Assembly (NCBI GenBank): GCA_051877275.1
Contig: JBJEIS010000081.1
Location: 1-15,544, forward strand
Direction: 5' to 3'
Source: RUG11462 sp051877275
GTDB taxonomy: Bacteria; Bacillota; Clostridia; Oscillospirales; Acutalibacteraceae
Length of the DNA stretch: 15,544 bases
Shown here: one piece after another, positions 5,769 through 14,186 of the stretch
Layout of the letters: every line of letters starts with the position of its first letter
How positions within the stretch are numbered: position 1 is the stretch's first letter
The notes under the pieces: generated by a model
What the model was told of the DNA's origin: nothing
Database searches by the model: none
What the model saw: only the letters and a program-made list of their open reading frames with translations
Program-made: the position numbers and the translations under genes

Positions 5769-7148
5769 ATGTTGGAATTCAAAAAAATTACATTTGAGGA
5801 TTATGATATTTTAAAAGATTATCTTTGTGATAAAACTCAAAAATCCTGTGAATTAGCATTTATTAATCTTGCTTTATGGCAAAAAGCTTATAATAATATG
5901 TATGCTTTATGTAAAGGTCAGCTGATTATAAAAAGCGGTGAGAATGAAAATGAGCTTTTCAGACTTCCTTTAGGCGATGATTTTGATTTAGGAATAAAGC
6001 TTATAAATGATTATTGTTATCCTAAAAAACCAATCTTTTTTGCTCAAGAGGGAGAAAGATTAGATTATTTTTTGGAGCATTACGGTCAAAAATATCTTTT
6101 AAGTGCATACAGAGAAGATTTTGATTATATTTATCTATCGCAAGATTTAAGCAAGCTTAAGGGAAAAAAGTATCAATCAAAAAGAAATCATATTTCAGCA
6201 TTTTCAAGAAAATATGATTGGCAATATCAGAAAATTGATATTGAAAACATTGAAAAAATAAAAGAATGTGCAGAAAAATGGTATATAGAAAATAATTATT
6301 CTAAAAACAAGTATCTTGAAATTGAAAGAAACGGTGTTTTAAAAATATTATCCGATTGGAATAGTTTTGATGTTATAGGCGGAGCTGTTTTTGTTAACGG
6401 TGATGCAGTGGCTTTTACAATAGGTTCAAAAATAAATGATGAGGTATTTGATATTAATATTGAAAAGGCTTTAAAAGAATATGCTAATGCATATGCAGTT
6501 ATAAATAATCAGTTTGTAATAAATGAGCTTTCGGAATATAAATATGTAAACCGCGAGGACGATTTAGGACAAGCGGGGCTTAGAAAGGCAAAGCTTTCTT
6601 ATAAGCCGACAATGATTTTAAAAAAATATTGCTGTACTCCTGATATTAATCGTTGTATAGAGATTTATAATAAAACTTTTAATGATGAAAAAGAATTTAC
6701 CGAAAGGCTTTTTTCAAAATGTCATAAATATTGCAGAGGATTAAAAGAAAAAAATGAAATTGTTTCAATGTTGTTTTTGCTGCCTGTAACTTTAAATTAC
6801 GAAGGTAATAAGGTTAAGGCCAAGTATCTTTATGCTGCAGCAACAGACAGTAGATATCGCAACAGAGGATATATGAGAAGGCTGATTGATTGGGTATTTG
6901 AAGAAGATAGTTCGCCGATATTTCTCAAACCGGCTGATGAAAGTCTTATTGAATTCTATAAAAAATTGGGATTTAAAACTGTTACCGCGACCAAAGCTGA
7001 AAATTCAGATATTTGCCTTATTCCCGAAAATGAGTTTGCAGAAATATCATCAGATTGCAATTATTTAGATGAAAATTATACATTGATGTATCACGCAAAA
7101 GATAAATTAGACTTAGATGGAATTTCTTTTCCGTTTACAATGGAATAG
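5769..7148 (+). CDS. DUF2156 (LPG synthase C-terminal-like) protein fused to a GNAT domain
   Basis: A 459-residue soluble protein with no signal or membrane segments. Residues about 1-285 match the DUF2156 family, two GNAT-like halves related to the catalytic part of lysyl-phosphatidylglycerol synthase (MprF). The hallmark is at 259-281, starting YVNREDDLG and followed by GLRKAKLSYKP; SKRNHI at about 138-143 is the other typical block. Residues about 290-430 form an ordinary GNAT acetyltransferase domain, with R366-G367 in the acetyl-CoA loop (RNRGYMRRL). In MprF the homologous domain moves an amino acid from aminoacyl-tRNA to a lipid; the stand-alone family has no settled function, and the membrane flippase part is absent. 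Aminoacyl transfer to a lipid, peptide or small molecule is possible but not shown. A strong CGGAGG site fixes the start. It is a single-gene unit with its own promoter and terminator. Confidence 0.85.
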   Translation: MLEFKKITFEDYDILKDYLCDKTQKSCELAFINLALWQKAYNNMYALCKGQLIIKSGENENELFRLPLGDDFDLGIKLINDYCYPKKPIFFAQEGERLDYFLEHYGQKYLLSAYREDFDYIYLSQDLSKLKGKKYQSKRNHISAFSRKYDWQYQKIDIENIEKIKECAEKWYIENNYSKNKYLEIERNGVLKILSDWNSFDVIGGAVFVNGDAVAFTIGSKINDEVFDINIEKALKEYANAYAVINNQFVINELSEYKYVNREDDLGQAGLRKAKLSYKPTMILKKYCCTPDINRCIEIYNKTFNDEKEFTERLFSKCHKYCRGLKEKNEIVSMLFLLPVTLNYEGNKVKAKYLYAAATDSRYRNRGYMRRLIDWVFEEDSSPIFLKPADESLIEFYKKLGFKTVTATKAENSDICLIPENEFAEISSDCNYLDENYTLMYHAKDKLDLDGISFPFTME

Positions 7149-7160
7149 TATTGTATATAA

Positions 7161-7193
7161 AAAAGCAACCGCAAGTGCTAAGCGGTTGCTTTT
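7161..7193. terminator. Bidirectional terminator between convergent genes
   Basis: AAAAGCAACCGC (7161-7172) pairs perfectly with GCGGTTGCTTTT (7182-7193) around a 9-base loop. The A tract on one side and T tract on the other let it end both the DUF2156-GNAT transcript and the AraC-family gene. Confidence 0.93.
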
Positions 7194-7202
7194 TGTAAAG
7201 TA

Positions 7203-8000
7203 TTAAAACTCTGACTGATTTTTTAAATAATCATCTTTAGGCGAAACATTAAATCTATTTTTATACGCTTTAAAAAATGAACAATAATCATTAAAACCGC
7301 ATTGTAAAGAAACAGCGGTTGGGCGCTGACCGTTTTGCAGCATTTCTTTTGCTAAAATCAGGCGTTTTGTTAATATATATTCCCATACCGTAGAACCTGT
7401 CATTTGTTTAAACTTTCGGTTAATATGTGTTTTGCTGACAAAAAAGCGATTGCAAATTACATCTAAAGACAGATTTTCCGTTAAATGACGATTAATATAA
7501 TTAATAATATCTATTATATTATCTTTTACCATTTCTTTTCCTTGAATTTTAGAATAATTATCGCACAATTCGTTTAAAAGAACAGTAAGATAAATTTTCT
7601 TTTCGACAATATCTTCACAGTCGCATATTTTGTTTAGATAGTAAATCCAATTACTTTCTTTAAACATCGAAGCAGGGTAGCGGTTGTTTTGACCCAATGG
7701 CCTGTTATCAATAAAATCGGTTATTTTACTTCTCAATTCACTTAAAATAGCCTCGTTATTAAAATTAACAATAATTCTTTCATACGGAATACAATGGTTT
7801 ATTAAAAGGCTGTGTGCTTCCGCTTTTTTCATTATAAGAACATCGCCGGGTTTTAATTCATAAATATTACCTTCGACAAAGTATTTGGCATTTCCGGATA
7901 AAAAGCAGTAAATTTCATACATTTCATGTGTATGCATTCTAAACATAGTCAAATCAGGTTCTTGGGTATAATTTCTGTGCGAATCAATACATTTTTTCAT
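7203..8000 (-). CDS. AraC-family transcriptional regulator with cupin sensor domain
   Basis: A 265-residue DNA-binding regulator. Residues about 1-140 form a cupin-like sensor (HTHEMYEIY at 23-31, then the GNIYELKPGDVLI strand region), usual for binding sugars or sugar acids. Residues about 160-260 hold the two helix-turn-helix motifs of AraC/XylS proteins, including LSLDVICNRFFVSKTHINRK and the CGFNDYCSFFKAYKNRFNVSP signature. The ATG at 8000 is preferred because GAGGTG (8013-8008) sits at the right distance; a GTG at 8009 would add three residues but overlaps that site. It is divergent from uxaC with 123 bases between starts, so it is the obvious candidate regulator of the uronate operon, most likely an activator responding to a uronate or related glycoside. 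That role and the ligand are inferred from position. Confidence 0.9.
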   Translation of the reverse strand: MKKCIDSHRNYTQEPDLTMFRMHTHEMYEIYCFLSGNAKYFVEGNIYELKPGDVLIMKKAEAHSLLINHCIPYERIIVNFNNEAILSELRSKITDFIDNRPLGQNNRYPASMFKESNWIYYLNKICDCEDIVEKKIYLTVLLNELCDNYSKIQGKEMVKDNIIDIINYINRHLTENLSLDVICNRFFVSKTHINRKFKQMTGSTVWEYILTKRLILAKEMLQNGQRPTAVSLQCGFNDYCSFFKAYKNRFNVSPKDDYLKNQSEF

Positions 8001-8020
8001 TAAATTCACCTCGCATTTCT

Positions 8021-8049
8021 ATTTTATCATAAGATGTTTATATTTTCAA
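8021..8049 (-). promoter_or_regulatory. Possible promoter of the AraC-family gene
   Basis: On the minus strand TTGAAA (8049-8044), 17 bases, TAAAAT (8026-8021). Initiation near 8014 would leave only a very short leader with the ribosome binding site at its 5' end, so the call is tentative. The left arm of the inverted repeat 8036-8046/8080-8090 overlaps the -35 box. Confidence 0.45.
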
Positions 8050-8090
8050 TATATTTATGGAATTATTTTAAATTGATTAAAAATATAAAC
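8036..8090. repeat. Inverted repeat between divergent promoters, candidate operator
   Basis: GTTTATATTTT (8036-8046) is repeated as its exact reverse complement AAAATATAAAC (8080-8090), with centres 44 bases apart and three more complementary pairs after one mismatch on the inner side (8048-8050 with 8076-8078). One arm covers the AraC-gene -35 region and the other the spacer of the uxaC promoter. The arms are AT-rich, so chance is possible, and AraC proteins more often use direct repeats. Confidence 0.4.
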
Positions 8091-8101
8091 TGTTATATAA
8101 T
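8073..8101 (+). promoter_or_regulatory. Promoter of the uxaC operon
   Basis: TTGATT (8073-8078), 17-base spacer, TATAAT (8096-8101), 22 bases before the uxaC ATG. The weaker -35 box fits a promoter helped by an activator such as the divergent AraC-family protein. GGAGGG follows at 8113-8118. Confidence 0.65.
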
Positions 8102-8123
8102 GAACTTGAAATGGAGGGATAAT

Positions 8124-9485
8124 ATGAAAACCAATTGTTTTTTAAATAATAAAACTGCGGTTTCACTTTATAAAAATTCAAAAGAATTACCTATTGTAGA
8201 TTACCATTGCCACTTATCTCCTAAAGAAATTTATGAGGATAAAAAGTTTTCAAATATAGGCGAAATTTGGCTCTCGGCTGACCATTATAAATGGAGACTT
8301 ATGAGAACTGCCGGCATTGATGAAGAGTATATTACAGGAAATACCTCATTTAAGGATAAATTCATTAATTATTGCGCTGCAATAGAGTATGCAGCAGGCA
8401 ATCCGCTTTATCATTGGTCGCATATGGAGTTGAAAGAGTTTTTTGATATAGATTTGCCGATTAATCAAGCAAATGCGGAAAAAATTTGGAATCAAACCAA
8501 TGACTATATTGAAAAAACTCAAATGTCGCCAAGAAAGTTGATTGAAAAATCAAATGTTGAAATCATTTGTACTACTGATGATATAATTGATAACCTTGAA
8601 TGGCATAAAAAAATAGCAGAGGATAAAACTTTTAAAACAAAAGTTCTTCCAACTTTCAGAGTGGATAATCTCTTGCTCGTTTACAGAGAAGATTATTGTG
8701 ATTATATAGAAAAGTTAAGCAAAATAAGCGATATAAAAATTACTGACCTTAAAACACTAAAAAATGCAGTCGAAAAAAGATTGAAGTTTTTTGTTGAAAT
8801 GGGCTGCCGCTTATCAGATATCGGAATACCGTTTTTCCCTAATAGAATATCTAATGAAATTGAGGCTGACAATACATTCAAAAAAATTCTTTCAGGCGAA
8901 AAAATTTCAGAAGAAGAATACATTGGATTTTTAGGTAACATTTATGTCTTTTTAGGCGAAATTTATAAGGCAAATAATATTATTTCTCAATGGCATTTGG
9001 CAGTTACAAGAAACTGCAATTCGGTTTTATCTGAAAAACTCGGTGCAGACGGCGGTGTGGATTGCGTAGGTAATAATGTAAACGGTAATGACTTGATTTT
9101 AATTCTTGATGCAATAAATAAAAAAAGCGGCTTGCCGAAAACGATTATTTATTCACTCAATGAATCAAATATTGCACAGATAGCTTCAATTGCAGGTGCA
9201 TTTCCGAATGTTAGATGCGGAGCTGCATGGTGGTTCTGCGACCATAAAAGAGGCATAGAAGATGAGATTAAAGTAATAGCAGAAAACGGTCAGTTAGGCT
9301 CTTTTTACGGTATGCTTACTGATTCAAGGAGCTTTTTATCTTATGCAAGACATAGCTTTTTCAGGCAGATACTCTGCAATATCATAGGCGAATGGGTAGA
9401 AAATGGCGAATATGACAAGCAGAGTGCAGAAAAGCTTGTTTCAAAAATAAGCTATGAAAATATTAAAAAAGAATTGGGTGAATGA
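8124..9485 (+). CDS. uxaC: Glucuronate (uronate) isomerase
   Basis: Converts D-glucuronate to D-fructuronate (and D-galacturonate to D-tagaturonate) in the cytoplasm, the first step of hexuronate use. The 453-residue protein belongs to the amidohydrolase-superfamily UxaC group. It shows the N-terminal VDYHCHL motif (metal-site H28 and H30), then the SADHYKWRLMR block around 57-67 and the typical C-terminal FFRQILCNIIGEWVENGEY segment. The frame stays open upstream to 8034, but ATG 8124 is chosen because GGAGGG precedes it at the right distance and family homology starts here. It is the first gene of a seven-gene operon; the stop codon lies one base before the uxuA start. With uxuA and an SDR uxuB next to it, and no tagaturonate reductase (UxaB) or altronate dehydratase (UxaA), the glucuronate branch is indicated. 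Confidence 0.96.
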   Translation: MKTNCFLNNKTAVSLYKNSKELPIVDYHCHLSPKEIYEDKKFSNIGEIWLSADHYKWRLMRTAGIDEEYITGNTSFKDKFINYCAAIEYAAGNPLYHWSHMELKEFFDIDLPINQANAEKIWNQTNDYIEKTQMSPRKLIEKSNVEIICTTDDIIDNLEWHKKIAEDKTFKTKVLPTFRVDNLLLVYREDYCDYIEKLSKISDIKITDLKTLKNAVEKRLKFFVEMGCRLSDIGIPFFPNRISNEIEADNTFKKILSGEKISEEEYIGFLGNIYVFLGEIYKANNIISQWHLAVTRNCNSVLSEKLGADGGVDCVGNNVNGNDLILILDAINKKSGLPKTIIYSLNESNIAQIASIAGAFPNVRCGAAWWFCDHKRGIEDEIKVIAENGQLGSFYGMLTDSRSFLSYARHSFFRQILCNIIGEWVENGEYDKQSAEKLVSKISYENIKKELGE

Positions 9486-9486
9486 T

Positions 9487-10542
9487 ATGAAAATGTCTTT
9501 CAGATGGTACGGTGAAAGTGATCCGGTTTCTTTGGAATATATAAGACAAATTCCAAATATGCGTTCGGTAGTAACTGCAGTTTACGATGTAAAACCTGGT
9601 GAGGTTTGGCCTAAAGAAAGTCTTGAAAAATTAAAAAAAGATTCAGAGTCAAACGGTTTGGTTTTTGATGTTGTAGAATCCATACCTGTTCACGAGAACA
9701 TAAAGCTCGGAGCAGAAGACGCAGATGAGCTGATTGAGGTTTACTGTGAAAATATTCGCCGATGTGCTGAATACGGAGTTAAGTGTATTACATATAACTT
9801 TATGCCGATTTTTGATTGGACGCGTACAAATCTTGATAAAAAGGCTTCAGACGGCTCAACAAGTCTTGTTATGTATTGGGATGAGATGAAAAATCTTGAC
9901 CCGTTAAAAGATGATATAAGACTTCCGGGTTGGGACGCAAGCTATACTCAAAAAGAAATAAGAGATTTAATCAGCGCTTATTCAGCTTTGGGAGAAGAAG
10001 GCTTATGGAAAAATCTTGAGCATTTTCTTAAAAAGATAATTCCTGTTGCTGAAGAATGCGGCGTTAAAATGGCTATACACCCTGATGATCCGCCGTATTC
10101 AATATTCGGAATACCGAGAATAGTTACCAATGAGAAAAATTTAGACAGACTTTTATCAATTGTTGACAGTGAAGCAAACAGTCTTTGTTTTTGTACAGGT
10201 TCACTCGGATGTGCTTCATTTAATGATATTCCTAAAATGGTACGCAAATACAGCGCTATGAACAGAATTGCATTTATGCATATTCGTCAGGTAACTTTGT
10301 TAGATGACGGCAGCTTTGAAGAAAGCGGTCATTTATCAAAAGCCGGAAGTCTTGATATGTACGAGATTGTAAAAGCGTTGGTTGATACAGACTTTGACGG
10401 TTATGTACGTCCTGATCACGGAAGAATGATTTGGGGAGAAACCGGCAAGCCGGGTTACGGTCTTTATGACAGAGCTTTGGGAGCAACTTATATTAACGGA
10501 CTTTTTGAAGCTTGTGAGAAAAACAGAGGTGAAAATTTATGA
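9487..10542 (+). CDS. uxuA: Mannonate dehydratase
   Basis: Dehydrates D-mannonate to 2-keto-3-deoxy-D-gluconate using Mn or Fe, in the cytoplasm. This is a 351-residue UxuA of the xylose-isomerase-like TIM-barrel type, similar in size to Bacillus forms and shorter than the E. coli enzyme. Family blocks include MSFRWYGESDPVSL (3-16), YNFMPIFDWTRT (103-114), the metal/substrate-site stretch IHPDDPP (197-203), CTGSLG (236-241), HIRQV (265-269) and RPDHGR (308-313). ATG 9487 is chosen: it lies one base after the uxaC stop with GGGTGA upstream, while an in-frame ATG at 9454 would lie inside uxaC and adds residues foreign to the family. The stop overlaps the next start by ATGA, showing translational coupling with the SDR gene. 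Confidence 0.96.
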   Translation: MKMSFRWYGESDPVSLEYIRQIPNMRSVVTAVYDVKPGEVWPKESLEKLKKDSESNGLVFDVVESIPVHENIKLGAEDADELIEVYCENIRRCAEYGVKCITYNFMPIFDWTRTNLDKKASDGSTSLVMYWDEMKNLDPLKDDIRLPGWDASYTQKEIRDLISAYSALGEEGLWKNLEHFLKKIIPVAEECGVKMAIHPDDPPYSIFGIPRIVTNEKNLDRLLSIVDSEANSLCFCTGSLGCASFNDIPKMVRKYSAMNRIAFMHIRQVTLLDDGSFEESGHLSKAGSLDMYEIVKALVDTDFDGYVRPDHGRMIWGETGKPGYGLYDRALGATYINGLFEACEKNRGENL

Positions 10543-11390
10543 ATAAAAATGTATTAAATACAGATCTTTCAGGAAAAGTTGCAGTTGTTACAGGTGCAGG
10601 CGGCGTGCTTTGTTCAGCTTTTGCTAAAACGTTGGCACGAGCAGGTGCAAAGGTTGCACTTCTTGACTTGAATTACGAAGCTGCTAAAGGCTTTGAAGAT
10701 GAAATAAATGCCGAAGGCGGAATAGCCAAAGCATATGAATGTAATGTTTTAGATAAAGAACTATGTTGCGGCGTAGCAGAAAAAGTTGAAAAAGATTTAG
10801 GAAAATGTGATATACTTATAAACGGAGCAGGCGGAAATAATCCAAAAGCTACTACTGATAAAGAGTATTTTGAAATCGGTGATATAGACGCTGATACTAA
10901 AAGCTTTTTTGACTTAGACAGCAGTGGCGTCGGTTTTGTATTTAATCTGAACTTTTTAGGAACACTTGTTCCTACACAGGCTTTCGCTAAACAAATGGTC
11001 GGCAGAGAAGGCTGCAGTATTTTGAATATTTCAAGTATGAATGCTTATACACCGCTGACAAAAATACCTGCTTATTCAGGTGCCAAAGCTGCAATTTCAA
11101 ACTTCACACAGTGGTTGGCAGTACATTTCAGCAAAGTAGGCATCAGAGTAAATGCAATTGCACCGGGATTTTTCTCCACAAAACAAAACGCAAAATTACT
11201 TTTTAATGATGACGGAACACCTACTGCCAGAACAGAAAAAATCTTAGCTGCTACACCTATGGGAAGATTTGGCGAGGCTAATGAGCTTGAAGGTGCGCTT
11301 TTATTCCTTTTGAATAATCAAGCAGCAGGATTTATAACAGGTGTTGTTTTACCGGTTGACGGCGGTTTTTCAGCTTATTCAGGGGTGTAA
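10539..11390 (+). CDS. uxuB: SDR-type D-mannonate oxidoreductase (fructuronate reductase)
   Basis: A 283-residue short-chain dehydrogenase. The Rossmann motif starts TGAGGVLCS (18-26), NGAGG at 95-99, and the catalytic set is S166, Y179 and K183 (YSGAK). It resembles the Bacillus subtilis YjmF type of UxuB, an SDR that is unrelated to the long-chain E. coli UxuB. The expected reaction is reduction of D-fructuronate to D-mannonate with NAD(P)H, linking UxaC to UxuA; all three steps are then encoded side by side. The 4-base overlap with uxuA supports a joint role. A different sugar-acid or keto-sugar oxidoreductase role cannot be ruled out from sequence alone, but gene order and the insert around 105-130 typical of this group make UxuB most likely. 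Confidence 0.9.
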   Translation: MNKNVLNTDLSGKVAVVTGAGGVLCSAFAKTLARAGAKVALLDLNYEAAKGFEDEINAEGGIAKAYECNVLDKELCCGVAEKVEKDLGKCDILINGAGGNNPKATTDKEYFEIGDIDADTKSFFDLDSSGVGFVFNLNFLGTLVPTQAFAKQMVGREGCSILNISSMNAYTPLTKIPAYSGAKAAISNFTQWLAVHFSKVGIRVNAIAPGFFSTKQNAKLLFNDDGTPTARTEKILAATPMGRFGEANELEGALLFLLNNQAAGFITGVVLPVDGGFSAYSGV

Positions 11391-11393
11391 AAA

Positions 11394-12230
11394 ATGAGAG
11401 ATATAAATATATATGCTTTTGCCGATGAAGCTTCTGCGATGATTGATGAACAAATCGTGGCAATGAAAAGAAATAATCTTCAAGGCATTGAAATCAGAAA
11501 TGTTGACGGTACTAATATATCAGACATTACTGTTCAAAAAGCAAAAGAGGTTAAATCAAAATTTGATGATAACGGACTTGTTGTTTGGTCAATCGGCTCG
11601 CCGATTGGTAAAATTAATATCAATGACGATTTTGAGCCTCATTTAGAAAAATTCAAACACACTTTAGAGGTTGCTGATATTCTCGGCGCAAAAAATATTC
11701 GTTTGTTTTCATTTTATATGCCTGAAAATGAAAAACCTGATATTTATAAAGACAAGGTTATTGAAAGGTTAGGCAGATTTATTGAAATTGCTGAAAACAG
11801 CAATATAAATTTATGCCACGAAAATGAAAAAGGCATATACGGTGATACACCTGAAAGATGTCTTGAGATTTTTAAAGCTTTACCAAAGATTAAAGGTATA
11901 TTTGATCCTGCAAATTTTGTTCAGTGTAAAATAGATACATTGAATGCATGGGAAATGCTTAAAGATTACATTTACTACATGCATATCAAAGACGCTAAAG
12001 CCGATGGATTTATTGTTCCGTCAGGAAACGGTGCAGGTAATATTAAAAAAATATCTGAAGATTTTATTTCAAGAGGTGGTAAAGATTTTACAATGGAACC
12101 TCATTTGATTGATTTTGACGGACTTTCTAATTTGGAAAGAGAAGGAGAGAAAACTCAATCACTTTGTGAATTTTCTGACAGTAATACAGCTTTTGACATC
12201 GCTTGCGATGCTTTTAAAAAATTAATTTAG
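11394..12230 (+). CDS. Xylose-isomerase-like TIM-barrel sugar isomerase/epimerase (first copy)
   Basis: A 278-residue cytoplasmic TIM-barrel protein of the AP endonuclease 2/xylose isomerase-like superfamily. Opening AFADEAS (8-14) and the IGSPIGKI block (67-74) are common in this family. Probable divalent-metal ligands are E143 (CHENEKG), D171 (FDPANF), H197 (MHIKD) and E235 (TMEPH). Such proteins isomerise or epimerise sugars and keto-sugars, and relatives act on 3-keto-glycosides or cleave C- and O-glycosides after C3 oxidation. Exact substrate unknown. It starts 3 bases after the uxuB stop with GGGGTG upstream. It is not a close copy of the next gene, so the two probably act on different intermediates. 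The context of two Gfo/Idh/MocA dehydrogenases suggests a keto-sugar substrate (inference). Confidence 0.85.
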   Translation: MRDINIYAFADEASAMIDEQIVAMKRNNLQGIEIRNVDGTNISDITVQKAKEVKSKFDDNGLVVWSIGSPIGKININDDFEPHLEKFKHTLEVADILGAKNIRLFSFYMPENEKPDIYKDKVIERLGRFIEIAENSNINLCHENEKGIYGDTPERCLEIFKALPKIKGIFDPANFVQCKIDTLNAWEMLKDYIYYMHIKDAKADGFIVPSGNGAGNIKKISEDFISRGGKDFTMEPHLIDFDGLSNLEREGEKTQSLCEFSDSNTAFDIACDAFKKLI

Positions 12231-12242
12231 GAGGATATAATA

Positions 12243-12992
12243 ATGGAAATCGGTGCACAACTTTATACAATAAGAGATTATTGTAAAGACTTAGACTCTT
12301 TTTCTGAATCACTTGCAAAATTAGCTGATATAGGCTATAAAAACGTTCAGGTTTCGGGAACTTGTGATTATGAACCTGCTTGGTTGGAGGAACAACTTAA
12401 AAAGAACGGATTAAAATGTGTTTTGACACACATTCCGTCTGATAAGCTAGTAGAAAATCCTGCAAAAGTTGCTGAAGATCATAGTGTTTTCGGTTGTAAT
12501 AATGTAGGACTTGGTTGGTATAAATTTGACGAGCAAAATGAAAATGAAAGCTTTGATAACTTTTTCAAGACATATTTACCGGTAGCAGACGCATTATATG
12601 AAAATGGTAAGTATTTTATGTATCATAATCATGATCAAGAATTCCAGAAAAGAGACGGCAAAATTATTTTAGAGCATATTGCAGAGCGTTTTCCTAAAGA
12701 AAAGCTTGGTTTTACACTCGATACATTTTGGGTTCAGGCAGGCGGAGCAGACCCGGGATACTGGCTTGAACAACTTTCAGGCAGAGTTCCTGTAATTCAC
12801 TTAAAAGACTATTCTTTCGGAAGAAAAATGGCTGTAATAGGCGAGGGTAATATAAACTTTGACCGAGTTTTTGAAAAAGCTGAAAAAGCAGGAACAAAAT
12901 ATATGTTGGTTGAACAGGATGATTGCAACGGTGAAAATCCTTTTGACTGTTTGAAGAGAAGCTATAAATATCTTGAATCCAGAGGTTTTTGA
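12243..12992 (+). CDS. Xylose-isomerase-like TIM-barrel sugar isomerase/epimerase (second copy)
   Basis: A 249-residue TIM-barrel protein starting with the IGAQLYTIRD signature (3-12) found in many sugar phosphate isomerase/epimerase-like proteins next to Gfo/Idh/MocA genes. Likely metal-site residues are E133 (after YHNHD, 127-131), D160 (TLDTFW), H186 (IHLKD) and E224 (VEQD); H128 and H130 also lie at the active-site mouth. Family members include epimerases and lyases working on keto-sugars; the name phosphate isomerase is historical and no phosphate site is evident. It has an AGGAGG site (12229-12234) that overlaps the previous stop. Its stop lies two bases before the next start. Length and motifs are intact; the substrate is unknown. 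Confidence 0.85.
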   Translation: MEIGAQLYTIRDYCKDLDSFSESLAKLADIGYKNVQVSGTCDYEPAWLEEQLKKNGLKCVLTHIPSDKLVENPAKVAEDHSVFGCNNVGLGWYKFDEQNENESFDNFFKTYLPVADALYENGKYFMYHNHDQEFQKRDGKIILEHIAERFPKEKLGFTLDTFWVQAGGADPGYWLEQLSGRVPVIHLKDYSFGRKMAVIGEGNINFDRVFEKAEKAGTKYMLVEQDDCNGENPFDCLKRSYKYLESRGF

Positions 12993-12994
12993 TT

Positions 12995-14173
12995 ATGAGT
13001 AAAAAAATTAAACTTGGTATAATCGGTATAGGAAATATGGGATCGGGTCATGCACAGAATATAAAAAATAATGAGTGTCCCGATTTTGAAATTACTGCTA
13101 TTGCAGATAATAATGAGCAAAGGCTTGAATGGGCAAAAGAACAGCAATACGGTCAAAATGTTACATATTTTAATGACGCTATTGAAATGCTTGACAGCGG
13201 ATTGATTGAAGCTTGTATTGTTGCAGTACCTCACTATAACCATACAACTTTTGCAATTGAATGTATGAATCGCGGTATTCATGTTATGGTCGAAAAACCA
13301 GCAGGAGTATATACAAAACAGGTTCGTGAAATGAACGCGGTTGCTGACCTTCATCCTGAAGTTGTTTTCGGAATGATGTTTAATCAGCGTACTAACTGTG
13401 TATATAGAAAATTGCGTGAATTGGTACAGTCCGGTGATTACGGTCAAATTCGCCGTACAAACTGGATTATCACTGATTGGTACAGATCTCAGGCATATTA
13501 TAATTCAGGCGGATGGCGTGCTACATGGGCAGGCGAAGGTGGCGGTGTTCTTCTTAATCAGTGCCCTCATCAGCTTGATTTATGGCAGTGGATTTGCGGT
13601 ATGCCTAAAAAAGTACAGGCTCATCTTCACTACGGAAAATGGCATGACATCGAGGTTGAAGATGATGTTACAACATATGTTGAGTATGAAAACGGCGCAA
13701 CCGGCGTATTTATTACTACAACAGGTGACGCTAAAGGTACAAACCGTTTTGAAATACAGATGGATAAGGCAAAGTTTGTTGTTGAGAACAATGTACTTAC
13801 AATGGAAGAGTATAAAGTAAGTGAGCCTGAGTTTTCAAAAACTAATACTAATCCATTTGGAAATCTCGACAGCACCAGAAAAGTAGTTGAAACCGATGGA
13901 AAGAATCCGCAGCATATAGGTGTGCTTAATGCATGGGGCGGAGCTATTTTACGCGGTGAAAAATTAGTTGCTGACGGTAAAGAAGGCATAAACGGACTCA
14001 CTCTTTCAAACGCAATGCATCTTTCTGCATTTTTGGGTAAAGAGGTTGAATTGCCGTTTGATGAGGATCTTTATTATAATGAGCTTATGAAACGCGTTGC
14101 TACTTCGCGTAAAAAGGATAATGCTCAAACAGTTTTTGCAGACACAAGTAATACATACGGCGGTAATAAATAA
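12995..14173 (+). CDS. Gfo/Idh/MocA-family NAD(P)-dependent oxidoreductase (first copy)
   Basis: A 392-residue oxidoreductase. Residues 1-125 form the Rossmann domain with GIGNMG (11-16) and the catalytic-lysine motif E100-K101-P102; the rest is the alpha/beta substrate domain. At the place where inositol dehydrogenase has Asp and His, this protein has N188 and H192 (GGGVLLNQ then PHQLDLWQW), so the Asp is replaced by Asn. The family oxidises or reduces sugar hydroxyls, often C3 of glucosides, with a tightly held NAD. The start is taken at ATG 12995 with AGAGG (12981-12985) upstream; a TTG at 12989 overlaps the previous stop and would add only two residues. It is paralogous to the next gene. 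Possible jobs are oxidation of the glycoside and re-reduction of the released keto-sugar, shared between the pair. Confidence 0.9.
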   Translation: MSKKIKLGIIGIGNMGSGHAQNIKNNECPDFEITAIADNNEQRLEWAKEQQYGQNVTYFNDAIEMLDSGLIEACIVAVPHYNHTTFAIECMNRGIHVMVEKPAGVYTKQVREMNAVADLHPEVVFGMMFNQRTNCVYRKLRELVQSGDYGQIRRTNWIITDWYRSQAYYNSGGWRATWAGEGGGVLLNQCPHQLDLWQWICGMPKKVQAHLHYGKWHDIEVEDDVTTYVEYENGATGVFITTTGDAKGTNRFEIQMDKAKFVVENNVLTMEEYKVSEPEFSKTNTNPFGNLDSTRKVVETDGKNPQHIGVLNAWGGAILRGEKLVADGKEGINGLTLSNAMHLSAFLGKEVELPFDEDLYYNELMKRVATSRKKDNAQTVFADTSNTYGGNK

Positions 14174-14186
14174 TTCGAGGTGCTTT

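Noticed and set aside
8034..8123. Upstream in-frame ATG extending uxaC by 30 residues
   Set aside because: The extension lies over the promoter and candidate operator, lacks a ribosome binding site and is unlike the family N-terminus; ATG 8124 has GGAGGG in place.
8010..8123. Catabolite-repression (cre) site before the uronate operon
   Set aside because: I looked for a TGNAARCGNTWNCA-like palindrome in the promoter region and saw none.
9454..9486. Upstream ATG extending uxuA by 11 residues into uxaC
   Set aside because: ATG 9487 begins the conserved MKMSFRWYG start and follows directly on the uxaC stop.
13398..14001. Open frames inside the first Gfo/Idh/MocA gene in other frames
   Set aside because: Shadows of a well-conserved coding region with no start signals.
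14097..14186. 30-residue N-terminal extension of the second Gfo/Idh/MocA gene
   Set aside because: It overlaps the end of the first copy in another frame and precedes the Rossmann start; a good CGAGGTG site supports ATG 14187.
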